From Rutpela maculata (lineage: Eukaryota > Arthropoda > Insecta > Coleoptera > Cerambycidae), in assembly GCA_936432065.2 (NCBI GenBank), contig OW386293.2, positions 32,624,234 to 32,688,233 of the forward strand: a stretch of 64,000 nt of DNA. The letters are read 5' to 3'. Numbering within the stretch: position 1 is the first letter of the stretch; each line of letters opens with the position of its first letter. Below the pieces are notes generated by a model. That model was not told the origin of the DNA, searched no databases, and saw nothing but the letters and a program-made list of their open reading frames with translations. This document shows positions 54,746-64,000 of the stretch, piece after piece. The position numbers and the translations under genes are program-made.

Positions 54746-55640
54746 TATATTAATTGACATATGGACTACTTTTTAATTCTGAACGTATTAAAAAATAAGC
54801 TGTGCGTTTGAAATCAAATGAACTAAAAGTTGAAAAGTCTTCTAAAAGAATAAAATACTAGTTGACACCAACAATCGGACAAACAGGCAAAATGCAGATT
54901 AAGATACAGAAACAAAATGTTTAGTTCAGTTGCATTACAGATTTTGCCAAGGTAGGAAATATGGTGAAAAAAATTGAAGAAGGAAATTTACAATTATTTT
55001 CTTTTTTATTACGAACTAACTTTATATGTCTACAGCTAGGCTTGATGTTTGAATCACCCTTTCCCAAGATGCAACCTTTCCACCTTTATCACCACTTTCT
55101 CCCAAATTTTCACCAACTTATTCCCACCACCTTCGATATAAATTATAAACTAGTCCATTCGTTTCCTATGTTGGAAAGATAGTAGGAGCGTTGAGTGAAA
55201 AATTCTTCTCTTCAATCAAAAGTAGGAGTGAAATTAGAGAAGATGACAGCGTCATAGAATGCACAGAGACCGATATCACAGATATCATTACCGTGTGCTC
55301 GTTACCTAGGTAACAGCTGCATAGGCGTCGCATTGCCTACTACCATTAATATTTAAATAAACAATGGATGGCACGGCATTGATATTATGCCAACTGTTAT
55401 ACTCAAAGCCGTGATGTATGTTATCTCCTCTAAGTAATTTCACTCTACATTTACCAAATTTTACTAAAATATATTGAGCTGTTTTCAAATCATGGTGGAA
55501 CAAATATTCAGATAGGCAAACAGACAAAAGTACGTTTTTTAGCGTTATTAAACAAACTCGAAAATTTTATGAAAAAAACAATTACGAAAATACTTCCATC
55601 TGGTGTGAATTTGGGATAATATATCGAAGGTTACTTTACG
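54746..55640. other. Intergenic stretch, no gene recognised
   Basis: A 73-codon frame at 54961-55182 is His/Phe/Pro-rich with no motif or context and is not called a gene. No repeat ends found. Confidence 0.45.
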
Positions 55641-56489
55641 TTAAGGATTTTGCAGAGTGAGAGGGAAATATGCGTTTATTTTCGGTTTATTATAAATATT
55701 TAAAAAATCATGAATGGTATAATCTTTAACCCTTTCGCTGCGCAAAGCGGTTTCACGTAATTCTCGTGTAGTGCGCAATAAATTGACCGCTTGCGAGTAT
55801 ACGCGCTTGGAGCACGCAGATCCGATATTACGTTACTATTTGATTTGGTTTATTGTATGCATGGTCTATTATTATATATAAAATTGAAAGAAAAACAAAA
55901 ACCAAGTGCTCTAGTTTCAATAATAATAATTTATTTTTTTTAAATGGTTAAAAACAGTACAAGTAAACATAAACATAAAAACAAAACAACATTCTTATCA
56001 AAAATATTAAGGTACAACAGAAACTTGTGTAAGTATATAAAAATGTATTAATAGAACATATACGCGTGTTAAATCGCTTTGAGCAGTCTGAACCAATTTA
56101 AAAACGACAGGCGAGTTAACACGCTTGGAGCACAGTGGGCCCATTTATTTTTCGCACGTATACACGCTTTGAGCAGTGAAAGGGTTAAAATAGTTTCAGA
56201 TACTTCCCATTGCTCTAAGGAATAGAACCATATGCAGTTTTTATGATAAATTTTGCATATAGTTAAATGCCATACTTTAATAATGAAATTAGGGACTATT
56301 TTCATTGAAAAACTACGATATTCAAGTACAACAGAAATTTACAATAAAAAATATATATAGTTGTATTTGTTAGAATAATAGCAATTATTTAAAACAATTT
56401 TAAAGATTATGCTATGTTTGGTTTTTAATTATTCATAAACCGAAAATAAACGCATATTTCCCTCTCACTCTGCAAAATCCTATCCTTAA
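55641..56489. mobile_element. Foldback element with about 90-bp arms
   Basis: TTAAGGATTTTGCAGAGTGA (from 55641) and AATATGCGTTTATTTTCGGT are mirrored near 56405-56489 (ACCGAAAATAAACGCATATT, then TCACTCTGCAAAATCC and CCTTAA). The interior is largely occupied by a later TTAA-site MITE. Confidence 0.75.
55730..56184. mobile_element. piggyBac-type MITE at a TTAA site
   Basis: CCCTTTCGCTGC at 55730 and GCAGTGAAAGGG ending at 56184 form near-perfect tips, with TTAA on both sides (55726-55729 and 56185-56188). CCC tips and TTAA duplication are the piggyBac signature. Subterminal CGCTTGGAGCACGC/CGCTTTGAGCAGT motifs repeat at both ends. The 455-bp interior has no transposase. Confidence 0.88.
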
Positions 56490-56782
56490 ATGCCATTTTT
56501 GGTTTTTGGCACGGTGTATTAAATAGGTGATGCGACGACAACCCTCACAGTGGCTTCATAAGTGCTTACTTTGTACATAATGTAACAGATGGCAGGACCA
56601 ATAAGTTCTCTCATTACTTATGCATAGATAGATAATTTTACACGTTCTGTGCATACGTGCATACAGTGTTGCATACATTCCCGGCCTTTTGTTTTGTTTA
56701 GTGACATCTGACAATTAATTAGCTAAATTAAAACATTGGAAGAATATATGCAACACTACATGCAGCATTGCACGTGTCGCCA

Positions 56783-57047
56783 CAGCTAACCTCAAAAATA
56801 TATATTTCTTAATATTTACAAGTATTACGTAGCTACTATTAAAATTTCTGCCTGGTTCCTGTGCTTTCAACCAAAATCAAGTTCAACGTAATGTGTATGA
56901 AGTTTTAAATAGTTTGTCACAATAAAATAAGACACTTTTTGCAGGTTAGGAATCTAACCTATAATTAGCAGTCTATTTTTATCAATCAATAATATTGAAA
57001 AATTATTTGCGTGAATTTTTAAATATTTGCTTGGAGCCAGTACTGAC
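56783..57047 (-). repeat. Inverted copy of the 48155-48415 repeat
   Basis: TAACCTCAAAAATATATATT to TTGCTTGGAGCCAG reads as the reverse complement of 48155-48415. Just at its right edge, CTGACGCCGCCTACATGCAT starts a 22-bp direct repeat (57043-57064) that recurs at 57279-57300. Confidence 0.8.
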
Positions 57048-57453
57048 GCCGCCTACATGCATTCTGTCTGTGAAATGTTTTGAACACATTAGATGGGCTT
57101 TTTTGTAATTTGAGAGCAACTATCCACTTTCTTCTAAAACTGCTGCATACTGGAAACTGGTGAAACTTTAAATTTTTATTTTTTCTATAATAGGAAGTGC
57201 ATTGCTTGGTATTTTTATAGAATTAGTAAACAAAGATGCACAGAAAATGAGGTTATGTTGCAGTACACAAACGCGACTCTGACGCCGCCTACATGCATTC
57301 GGTCTATTGTAGGACCTTATTGCTCGCGCCATCTACTAAAGTAAATAGAAACCATGCACTTATGAAGCCATTATTATAATAGGAAAGTGCCGTACGTCGG
57401 ACCACCGATTTAATACACCCTGGTTTTTAATGAATCCCGTAATACAACCTGAC

Positions 57454-57729
57454 CAGGGCTCGGGAGATTTGTCTCTTTGATGGTTAAATCAGGGTTGGCT
57501 CTAGGTCAGCGCGGAACGATTTGTATGCAAGTATGACACAATATATCTTACCTCGTACTTTTTTTACAGAATTCTGTAATATCTAAAGTTAATGTGGTCA
57601 TAAACTTTACAATATTATAAAATACGCTAAAAAAAGTGCAAGGTAAGATATATTGTGTCATACTTGCATAGAAATCTTTCCGCGCTAACCTAGAGCCAAC
57701 CGTCACAGAGACAAATCTCCCGAGCCTTG
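57454..57729. mobile_element. hAT MITE just upstream of RMI1
   Basis: Tips CAGGGCTCGGGAGATTTGTC and GACAAATCTCCCGAGCCTTG enclose 276 bp. The flanking 8-bp duplication AACCTGAC is exact (57446-57453 and 57730-57737). The arms pair far inward (GGTTGGCTCTAGGTCAGCGC, AGTATGACACAATATATCTT), leaving a short AT-rich centre, so it is nearly all stem. It ends about 180 bp before the RMI1 start codon, in the putative promoter or 5' UTR. Confidence 0.92.
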
Positions 57730-57907
57730 AACCTGACAGATGAAATTAGAAGAAGATGAAGAGTATTGTCAAAATGTAACCTCAATTTCAAATTTGTAAA
57801 CTGTTTTTTTATTTATTACTTTTTAAACATACATGTCTTATGTTACTTTATGTGTACATTAATGGAATACTCATAAGATATGACATACTGAGAATAGATT
57901 TTTTAAT

Positions 57908-58586
57908 ATGGTAGTTATGGATGAAATTGCGAGTATAAAAAGTTTCTTCGAGTCTCATCAAGTTCATCTCTCGACTGTATGGTTGGAGAGTTGTGTAAAT
58001 TGGTGTAAAGAAGAAAATCTTCCTGCCAATTATGCAATAAAAGATTTACAATTGAAAGTGTATGAACAATGGTTGCTGTTAGATTTACGTGACGTAGAAG
58101 TGCCTTGTTTACCACCAGATTTATGTAACAAGAAACAGTACACACTGAATGGTAACTACTCTTTACAAATGATGCAAGTTGTTGATATATCAAAACCCAA
58201 ACACTGGCAGATACAAAGAATTAGAAACAATGTATCAAAAAATACAGATCAAGACGCTGAATCCTCAAAAAGGGCTTTGCTGTTAACGCTAACAGATGGT
58301 GTACAAGAAATTGAAGCAATGGAATATAAACCTATTCCTAGTTTAAATTTAAATCTCACTCCTGGCATAAAAATTAGGTTAATGGGACCAATAAGTGTTA
58401 AACGAGGTAGATTAATGTTACAAAATCAAAATGTAAAAGTACTTGGGGGAGAAGTTGATGACTTGATTATTCCAAATGCTGCAGAAAATGTGTTGGCGAA
58501 ATTTTTAAAGATGCCACTGAATCCACAACCAAAAGTTATTGAGGAAAGTTTGCTAAGTGCCAATAAGGATATCTTTAACGAAACAG
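57908..58586 (+). CDS. RMI1: RMI1, first coding exon (N-terminal and OB-fold domain)
   Basis: RecQ-mediated genome instability protein 1, the scaffold of the BLM-TOP3A-RMI dissolvasome that resolves double Holliday junctions. Visible features are an N-terminal helical part with VHLSTVWLESCVNW (about residues 19-32) and the conserved VYEQWLLLDLRDVE (51-64). The OB fold then runs LLLTLTDGVQEIEAMEYKPI (124-143), TPGIKIRLMGPISVKRGRLM (151-170) and VKVLGGEVDDL (177-187), as in the RMI1 N-terminal domain. ATG codons at 57908 and 57917 are both possible starts. The donor GTATGT follows GAAACAG at 58587; the apparent frame continuing to 58624 is intron. Later exons, including the C-terminal OB fold, are not in the window. 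Confidence 0.92.
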
Positions 58587-58636
58587 GTATGTTATTTAAA
58601 TTTGCTAATTTTATAGTGGATTAATTCAAGACGTAT

Positions 58637-59650
58637 CTAAAGGACAAGGGTAGATAAGAGGGTAGATAAGAGGGTAGATAAACTATATATTTTCGCCCAT
58701 TACCTAATTTCATAAAAATAAAAAGTTTACCTCAAAATCATTAATCGTTATTTATTTATAGTTGAACATATGATCTTTATGTTTCTATACGTTTTACGTT
58801 TAAAAAACAATAGTAAGGTGTAATAATAGCATTTGAAAGTAAACATGTTTGCAGTTTATTTTGCTGTAATTTTTGATGTTTTTCTGAACTTTCAATGTAT
58901 ATTTCAGTTAAATTCGCTCGATGAACCAAGAAAATTTCTACCTTATTTCAATGTTGAGTATTTAAGCTTTTAAATAATGGACAGTTTTTATTGGTTCATC
59001 AAGCGCTTCAATGTGCAAAAAACAAAATCGTTTCCACGGGAGTTGTTCTGGTGTCGACATTGCATGCATTTTTAAACGTGTCAGCGCTCAAAACCACATT
59101 TAACAATAATTGACAAATAATGATGGTCATTATTCCAACCAAATGTATAATGAACATAATCTCATTCCAACGTATCTTTGACCAACCAGGAACTGGTTGT
59201 TTTCATTCTAACGCACCTATGACCAATCAGGAATTAGGAATTTTCATAAAGAAAGGCCATATCCATTTCTTCCTAGAGAGAGTCCATGTTTTTGTACATA
59301 TTTTCGTGTTTGTCGTTTAACACGTCAAACTTTTACTGTAAACTAACTTTATTTTTTCACTTTTAAATGATTATAACGGTTAAAATATACGATAGTCATG
59401 GATAAAGTATAGTTTTCAGCTCGTGTACAATGGCTATACATGCTCGAATGATTTACAACACTCACCTAAGGCTCGTGACGTAAACATCACCCTCGCGAGT
59501 AATAGCCATCATTAGACTCTCGCTGAATTATTTACTATCCCAAAGAACTGTTTTTTATTACTTGTCAAGACATATATTACTCAGAAAATATAATGACGTA
59601 TGACATGGCCGATGGGCGAAAAGAGGCCCTTATCTACCCTTGTCCTTTAG
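58637..59650. mobile_element. Foldback element in the RMI1 intron
   Basis: CTAAAGGACAAGGGTAGATA at 58637 is mirrored by TATCTACCCTTGTCCTTTAG ending at 59650, with TTTTCGCCCAT/ATGGGCGAAAA just inside. AAGAGGGTAGAT is repeated three times near the left tip. The roughly 950-bp interior is non-coding. No target duplication was recognised. Confidence 0.75.
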
Positions 59651-60093
59651 ATCAGATATAAATCTGTGACTTGGTGACATTAGCCCTTTTAGAATCAAGC
59701 CATAGAAATATTCACAATACAATAATAGACCGGTAAAATAAATACTGGGCTTATAGGTGAGTGCACAAAGTTTGTGCTAACTAAGGTTTCTATACATCGA
59801 TGGAAAGCTCTTTTCATCCTCTATCACATACTGAAGTTCCCACTTAATCCCGTGTACGCGTAACTCGCCATCTTGAAAAAATGGCTGAAATCGGGCACTT
59901 AAATAACGGCCTATATCGCGCGACCCACTTAACCATTTTAATATATATTTTTTTTAATAGAAAGCTCATAAAGTGTTAAAAAAAGGCCCTTATAACTTAT
60001 CTGTAAAAACTTTTAAATTTGTGTGTAAGGTGCCATAGTAGGCAACAAGGATACAAAAATAAGGTAGAACACCATAAATGTAAAATATTATAA

Positions 60094-61003
60094 TTATAAA
60101 TTTGAATCATCTTCAAAACTGGAAAATTTGCAGTCAAGGCCGTGACAATTCAGACAAAGTGCAGAGCACTTCCCAGTAGCGGCACAGTTACATTTTTTTT
60201 GACACCCATCCTGACACTTGCAATATATTAATTGTAGCAATTCTTGGGGAGCGGCATCTTGGGTCATAGTGACCGGAAATAATTTAGTGCCAACCATTTT
60301 CCACCCATAATCTGTAGCAGGTAAATTGTTTCCCAGCCAAACTTGAACCTGATGATAAGTCCTAGAAATTGAAATAAAATAATGGGTACATATGCACTGC
60401 ACACGTTAGGAAGTGTTTACCTCAAAATGTGTTGGTTAAGGGCGTCCTCGGTTGGTGGTAAACTGGCTAAATTGAAGTCTCTCTCGAGTGTTTGTTTCGC
60501 TACAGCTTTGTTGTAGAGCAAATATCTTTGGTAATTGATTTGTGTTTTCAGCCCATACAGACAATGACAAAAATATCGACCTGCTTCAAGCAACTCTTCA
60601 TTGTTTGCATTGGGCTGATTGAAAATTGCCAATTTCTTTCTCAAAGATGGTTGTTTTTTGTGAACTGCCATACCGTTCGCTTTTCCTTTCTGGAGAATAT
60701 ACGAGGTTGTATCGCAGCCGGTCATAGCGTGTAAGAACAGTAAATTAGTGCAGATTTCATCACCAGAGGTTTCGGCAGAGGTTAAAAATATTGAAAAATT
60801 GTTCTCCAGTTTTACCGTGAGCTGGCTTTTCTAAATACAAATTTTCCAATGTTGAATTAAGAGCAATTGCAATCACCTACTATCGCTATAGGCTGTGTTA
60901 TGTCGTTTTGGGCCCCTTTTATAGCAAGGTTGACTATTGAGGCATCCGTGTCCGCGAGGGCTTCATGCGCTTCGATGTTGTGATCCAAAAAACACTCAAT
61001 CAA
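60094..61003 (-). pseudogene. GCDT-motif family gene, left palindrome arm
   Basis: Read leftward from the centre: a partial first segment (HNIEAHEALADTDASIVNLA, then a deletion), a decayed join, then MTGCDTTSYILQKGKANG, FCHCLYGLKTQINYQRYLLY and LNQHILR at the exon end. A short GT-AG intron at about 60361-60419 follows. The next exon has TYHQVQVWLGNNLPATDYGW and a Cys-rich tail (CKCQDGCQKKCNC, CSALCLNCHGLDC), ending at 60094. The Cys tail looks like a metal-binding module. The segment with the acidic EEDTD motif present in the right arm is deleted here. Function unknown; not an intact gene. Confidence 0.68.
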
Positions 61004-61811
61004 TACCTTAATGAGTGTTGATTGAGTGTTTTTTGGATCACAACATCGAAGCGCATGAAGCCCTCGCCGACGCGGATGCCTCAATAGTCAACCATGCTAT
61101 AAAAGGGGCCCAAAGCGACATAACACAGCCTATAGCGATAGTAGAGGAGGATACCGATTTACTGGTGATTGCAATTGCTCTTAACTCAATATTGAAAAAT
61201 TTGTATTTAGAAAGGCCAGCTCACGGTAAAACTTCAATATTTTTAACCTCTGCCGAAACCTCTGCCAAATATATGGTGATGAAATCTGCACTAATTTACT
61301 GTTCTTAGACGCTATGACCGGCTGCGATACAACCTCGTATATTTTCCGGAAACGAAAAGCGAACGGTATGGCAGTTCTCAAAAAACAACCATCTTTGAGA
61401 AAGAAATTGGCAATTTTCAATCAGCGCAATGCAAACAATGAAGAGTTGCTTGAAGCAGGTCGATATTTTTGTCATTGTCTGTATGGGCTGAAAACACAAA
61501 TCAATTACCAAAGATATTTGCTCTACAACAAAGCTGTAGCGAAACAAACACTCGAGAGAGACTTCAATTTAGCCAGTTTACCACCAACCGAGGACGCACT
61601 TAACCAACACATTTTGAGGTAAACACTTCCTAATGTGTGCAGTGCATATGTACCCATTATTTTATTTCAATTTCTAGGACTTATTATCAGGTTCAAGTTT
61701 GGTTGGGAAACAATTTACCTGCTACAGATTATGGGTGGAAAATGGTTGGCACTAAATTATTTCCAGTCACTATGACCCAAGATGCCGCTCCCCAAGAATT
61801 GCTACAATTAA

Positions 61812-63411
61812 GGTACTTGTATACTGATAAGAGCGAATCTAGCGGTGGATTTTATAAATTAAAACACAAGAGAGATAGAGTAAAAGGATTTGGCAACACT
61901 GTATTAAATACGATTGTCATAACTGTCATATACTAATCTGCTCCATTTAATCTGGCTATATTTCGTTCGTGCCGAGCAGCTTTACCACATTTGGTAGGTT
62001 TTTATTTCTTTTTAGTAGAATTTTAAGGATTTTTGTAAAGTTTGGTAGGTAAAATTTGCTGGCAGATTTCTGATAATTATTATCAGAAATCTACCAGCAA
62101 ATTTTACCTACCAAACTTTAAAAAAATCCTCAAAATTCTACTAAAAAGAAATAAAAATCTACCAAATGTGGTAACGCTGGTGCCGAGCCGAATTTTTCAA
62201 TTTCGATATGCAATTTACGATGAGGTTTAACTGGAAGTCTTCCTCTTTACGTCGCGACATCGTATGGCCGTCCCGCTGGTGTTTTTCGAAAAATATGAAC
62301 GTGTCAAGATCGCATGTTTTTGTAATTTTTCATCTCCTAAATGGCAGGCTGTTTTTTACTATTTTTCGCAGATATGTCCGAAATGGTAAGAGCTAGCTCG
62401 AAATAAAAAATTAAGTCAAACAAGTATCTTTCACTGCGAATCCTTTGCTACCATCAGAATTTTAATTTTTCTCTTCGTTACGGAGATATTTACTGAAATG
62501 TCGACGATTTAGGGCAAAAAATCGCAAATTTTGTGCTTCAAAAGTTGAAAACTTCTTAATCTTGACTCCTACGCGAAAAGACTATTCTAGCTAATTTAAA
62601 TAGAATTAAATTTGCTAAAACTCCTTCTTTAATTTTTTGGATTCCGACAAAAATTAGGGAATTAGAGGGGGCGGAAATTGGGACTTTTCTTTTTTCTGTA
62701 AAATTTCGCCATTTCGTCACCGTAATTAAATGGTAATTAATTAAAATCGATCTCATATACGATGTCCACTTAATATCATGTATTACCTAGATACTTTATT
62801 AATCTCGGCCCTTTAAAAAACAAAAGTTTCTGGCAAAATAATTTTTTTAAGATGTACATGCATTTCCTAAGAAAAAGTGAAATTTTCTCCATTTACTCGA
62901 ATATCTCGATATTCATCAATTTTTCAGAAAAATTTGTAGGCAACAAATCTAAAGAGCATTTATACTAATTTTTAATCTTATACTTTTTAAAAATTTAAAT
63001 ATTCACGCCATCTTCTTAATATGCAACGTTGTCAATCAATTTCAACAGCTGTTTCATTTACACAAATGTAGGTCTTAAAATTGATTAAAGTTCTAATAAC
63101 TTTTATACTAGACGGACGATTTTTTCAGGGTTTTAACAGAGTGTTAATAAGAAACTACTTAATGTTATGTTAGTTTTTGAAGCATATTTCTCAAAAATTG
63201 TGGTAATAAGAGCGAAAATTAACTTGAGCCGATCTCTACTACGTCAAATAAGGCATTTTTTCCTAAAAAAGTCAAACTTTCCGAATCAATTACTCCGAAA
63301 CTAAACGGACGATTTTATTTTTATTGATAATTCAAATGTAAAATCACTTTATTTATTAGTATACCAAATTCCATTTAAAACTGTAAAAGTTCATTTTAGT
63401 ATACAAGTACC
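61812..63411. mobile_element. TTAA-site element inside the right palindrome arm
   Basis: GGTACTTGTATACT at 61812 and AGTATACAAGTACC ending at 63411 are perfect 14-bp inverted tips, with TTAA on both sides (61808-61811 and 63412-63415). The left palindrome arm shows the empty site, proving the insertion. The 1600-bp interior has no transposase and holds another palindrome. The TTAA duplication points to piggyBac-like mobilisation, although the tips are GG rather than CCC. Confidence 0.9.
61982..62174. repeat. 193-bp near-perfect hairpin
   Basis: TTACCACATTTGGTAGGTTT on the left to AAACCTACC-like ATCTACCAAATGTGGTAA on the right, with the centre CTGATAATTATTATCAG. The stem is about 95 bp per arm with very few mismatches and almost no loop. 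It is nested in the TTAA-site element. Probably a hairpin MITE. Confidence 0.85.
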
Positions 63412-64000
63412 TTAATATATTGCAAGTGTCAGGATGGGTGTCAAAAAAAATGTAAATGTGCCGCTACTGGGAAGTGCTCTGCACTTTGTCTGAATTGTCA
63501 CGGCTTTGACTGCAAATTTTCCAGTTTTGTAGATGATTCAAATTTAGAATTATAATATTTTACATTTATGGTGTTCTACCTTATTTTTGTATCCTTGTTG
63601 CCTACTATAGCACCTTACACACAATTTTAAAAGTTTTCACGGATAAGTTATAAGGGCCTTTTTTCAACACTTTGAGCTTTCTATTAAAAAAAAAATATTA
63701 AAATGGTTAAGTGGGTCGCGAGATATAGGCTGTTATTTAAGTGCCCGATTTCAGCCATTTTTTCAAGATGGCGAGTTACGCGTACACGGGATTAAGTGGG
63801 AACTTCAGTATGTGCTAGAGGATGAAAAGAGCTTTCTATCGATGTATAGAAACCTTAGTTAGCATCAACTTTGAGCACTTTTCCTCATTTGCCTGGTCTA
63901 TAAGGTGTACTTGTTGTAGAACCTTCCAGAATCGACTTAAGTCGAAGCCAAAATAAAAATTCGACTTAGGCAAAAATTTCATTTAAGGACATTTTCAAGA

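Larger units (their letters stand above)
61018..63555 (+). pseudogene. GCDT-motif family gene, right palindrome arm
   Basis: It encodes DHNIEAHEALADADASIVNH, AIKGAQSDITQPIAI and the acidic VEEDTDLLVIAIALNSIL. A frameshift then precedes LLFLDAMTGCDTTSYIF. The exon ends with LNQHILR at 61618; an intron of 59 bp (61619-61677, GTAAAC...TTTCTAG) precedes TYYQVQVWLGNNLP. The exon is cut at 61811 by a TTAA-site element and resumes at 63412 with IYCKCQDGCQKKCKC and CSALCLNCHGFDC, stopping at 63553-63555. Paired acidic residues in the first block recall PIN/FEN-like nucleases (inference). The start of the gene is missing at the palindrome centre. Confidence 0.68.
59761..63878. repeat. Large near-palindrome (about 1.25-kb arms) with divergent gene copies
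   Basis: The left arm (59761 to about 61003) reads as the reverse complement of the right arm (about 61019 to 63878, minus a 1.6-kb insertion). Shared landmarks include ACGGGATTAAGTGGGAACTT near the outer ends, the Cys-rich coding end, the GCDT coding block, and GATTGAGTGTTTTTTGGATC next to the centre. The loop is about 16 nt around 61011. Divergence between arms is only a few percent by eye apart from indels. Confidence 0.88.

Noticed and set aside
54961..55182. 73-codon frame between mariner and foldback
   Set aside because: No domain, no conserved context and biased composition; treated as chance.
58587..58624. Continuation of the RMI1 frame to 58624
   Set aside because: A GTATGT donor at 58587 and loss of similarity afterwards indicate intron read-through.

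Overview
This is eukaryotic, AT-rich, repeat-saturated DNA, almost certainly from an insect with a large genome. I infer the insect origin from the transposon and retroelement families present and from giant introns packed with nested insertions. A beetle is possible, but nothing here fixes the order. Two host genes can be supported, both on the + strand. The first is the 3' part of NOL9/Grc3 (polynucleotide 5'-hydroxyl kinase of rRNA processing), as three exons at 10210-10659, 41140-41270 and 51296-51528, separated by introns of about 30.5 kb and 10.0 kb. The second is the first coding exon of RMI1 (BLM-TOP3A-RMI complex) at 57908-58586, whose remainder must lie beyond the window.

Everything else is mobile DNA. 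1-10 kb: several foldback elements, an exact hAT MITE, a broken gene of an uncharacterised transposon-associated family, and a 5'-truncated LINE. 10.6-41.1 kb (NOL9 intron): the intron begins as a tandem array of about 160-bp units, each carrying a copy of the exon end and its splice donor. The array is split by two large blocks. Block A (about 10.8-27.4 kb) has inverted arms and contains a hAT element, which contains a mariner relic, which contains a nearly full-length LINE. It also holds a second LINE, hairpin arrays and a foldback. Block B (29.1-40.5 kb) is a Tc1 element (DD34E) split by a complete Gypsy-type LTR retrotransposon, itself split in gag by a hAT element. Target-site duplications establish the order of events.

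41.3-51.3 kb (second NOL9 intron): a 5S-rRNA-derived SINE with intact target duplications, a second 5S-like SINE, a foldback carrying a gene fragment with a GCDT motif, and hairpins. 51.5-57.9 kb (between NOL9 and RMI1): a CAGGG palindromic MITE, a DD41D mariner with long inverted repeats, a TTAA-site MITE nested in a foldback, and a hAT MITE about 180 bp upstream of RMI1. 58.6-64 kb: a foldback inside the RMI1 intron and a 4.1-kb near-palindrome whose arms carry divergent copies of the GCDT-motif family, one arm split by a TTAA-site element.

The genes do not form a pathway. NOL9 and RMI1 are simply neighbours in the same orientation. The window is mainly a record of layered insertion. The least ordinary features are the intronic array that multiplies a splice donor, the long palindrome, and the two uncharacterised gene families with spliceosomal introns.
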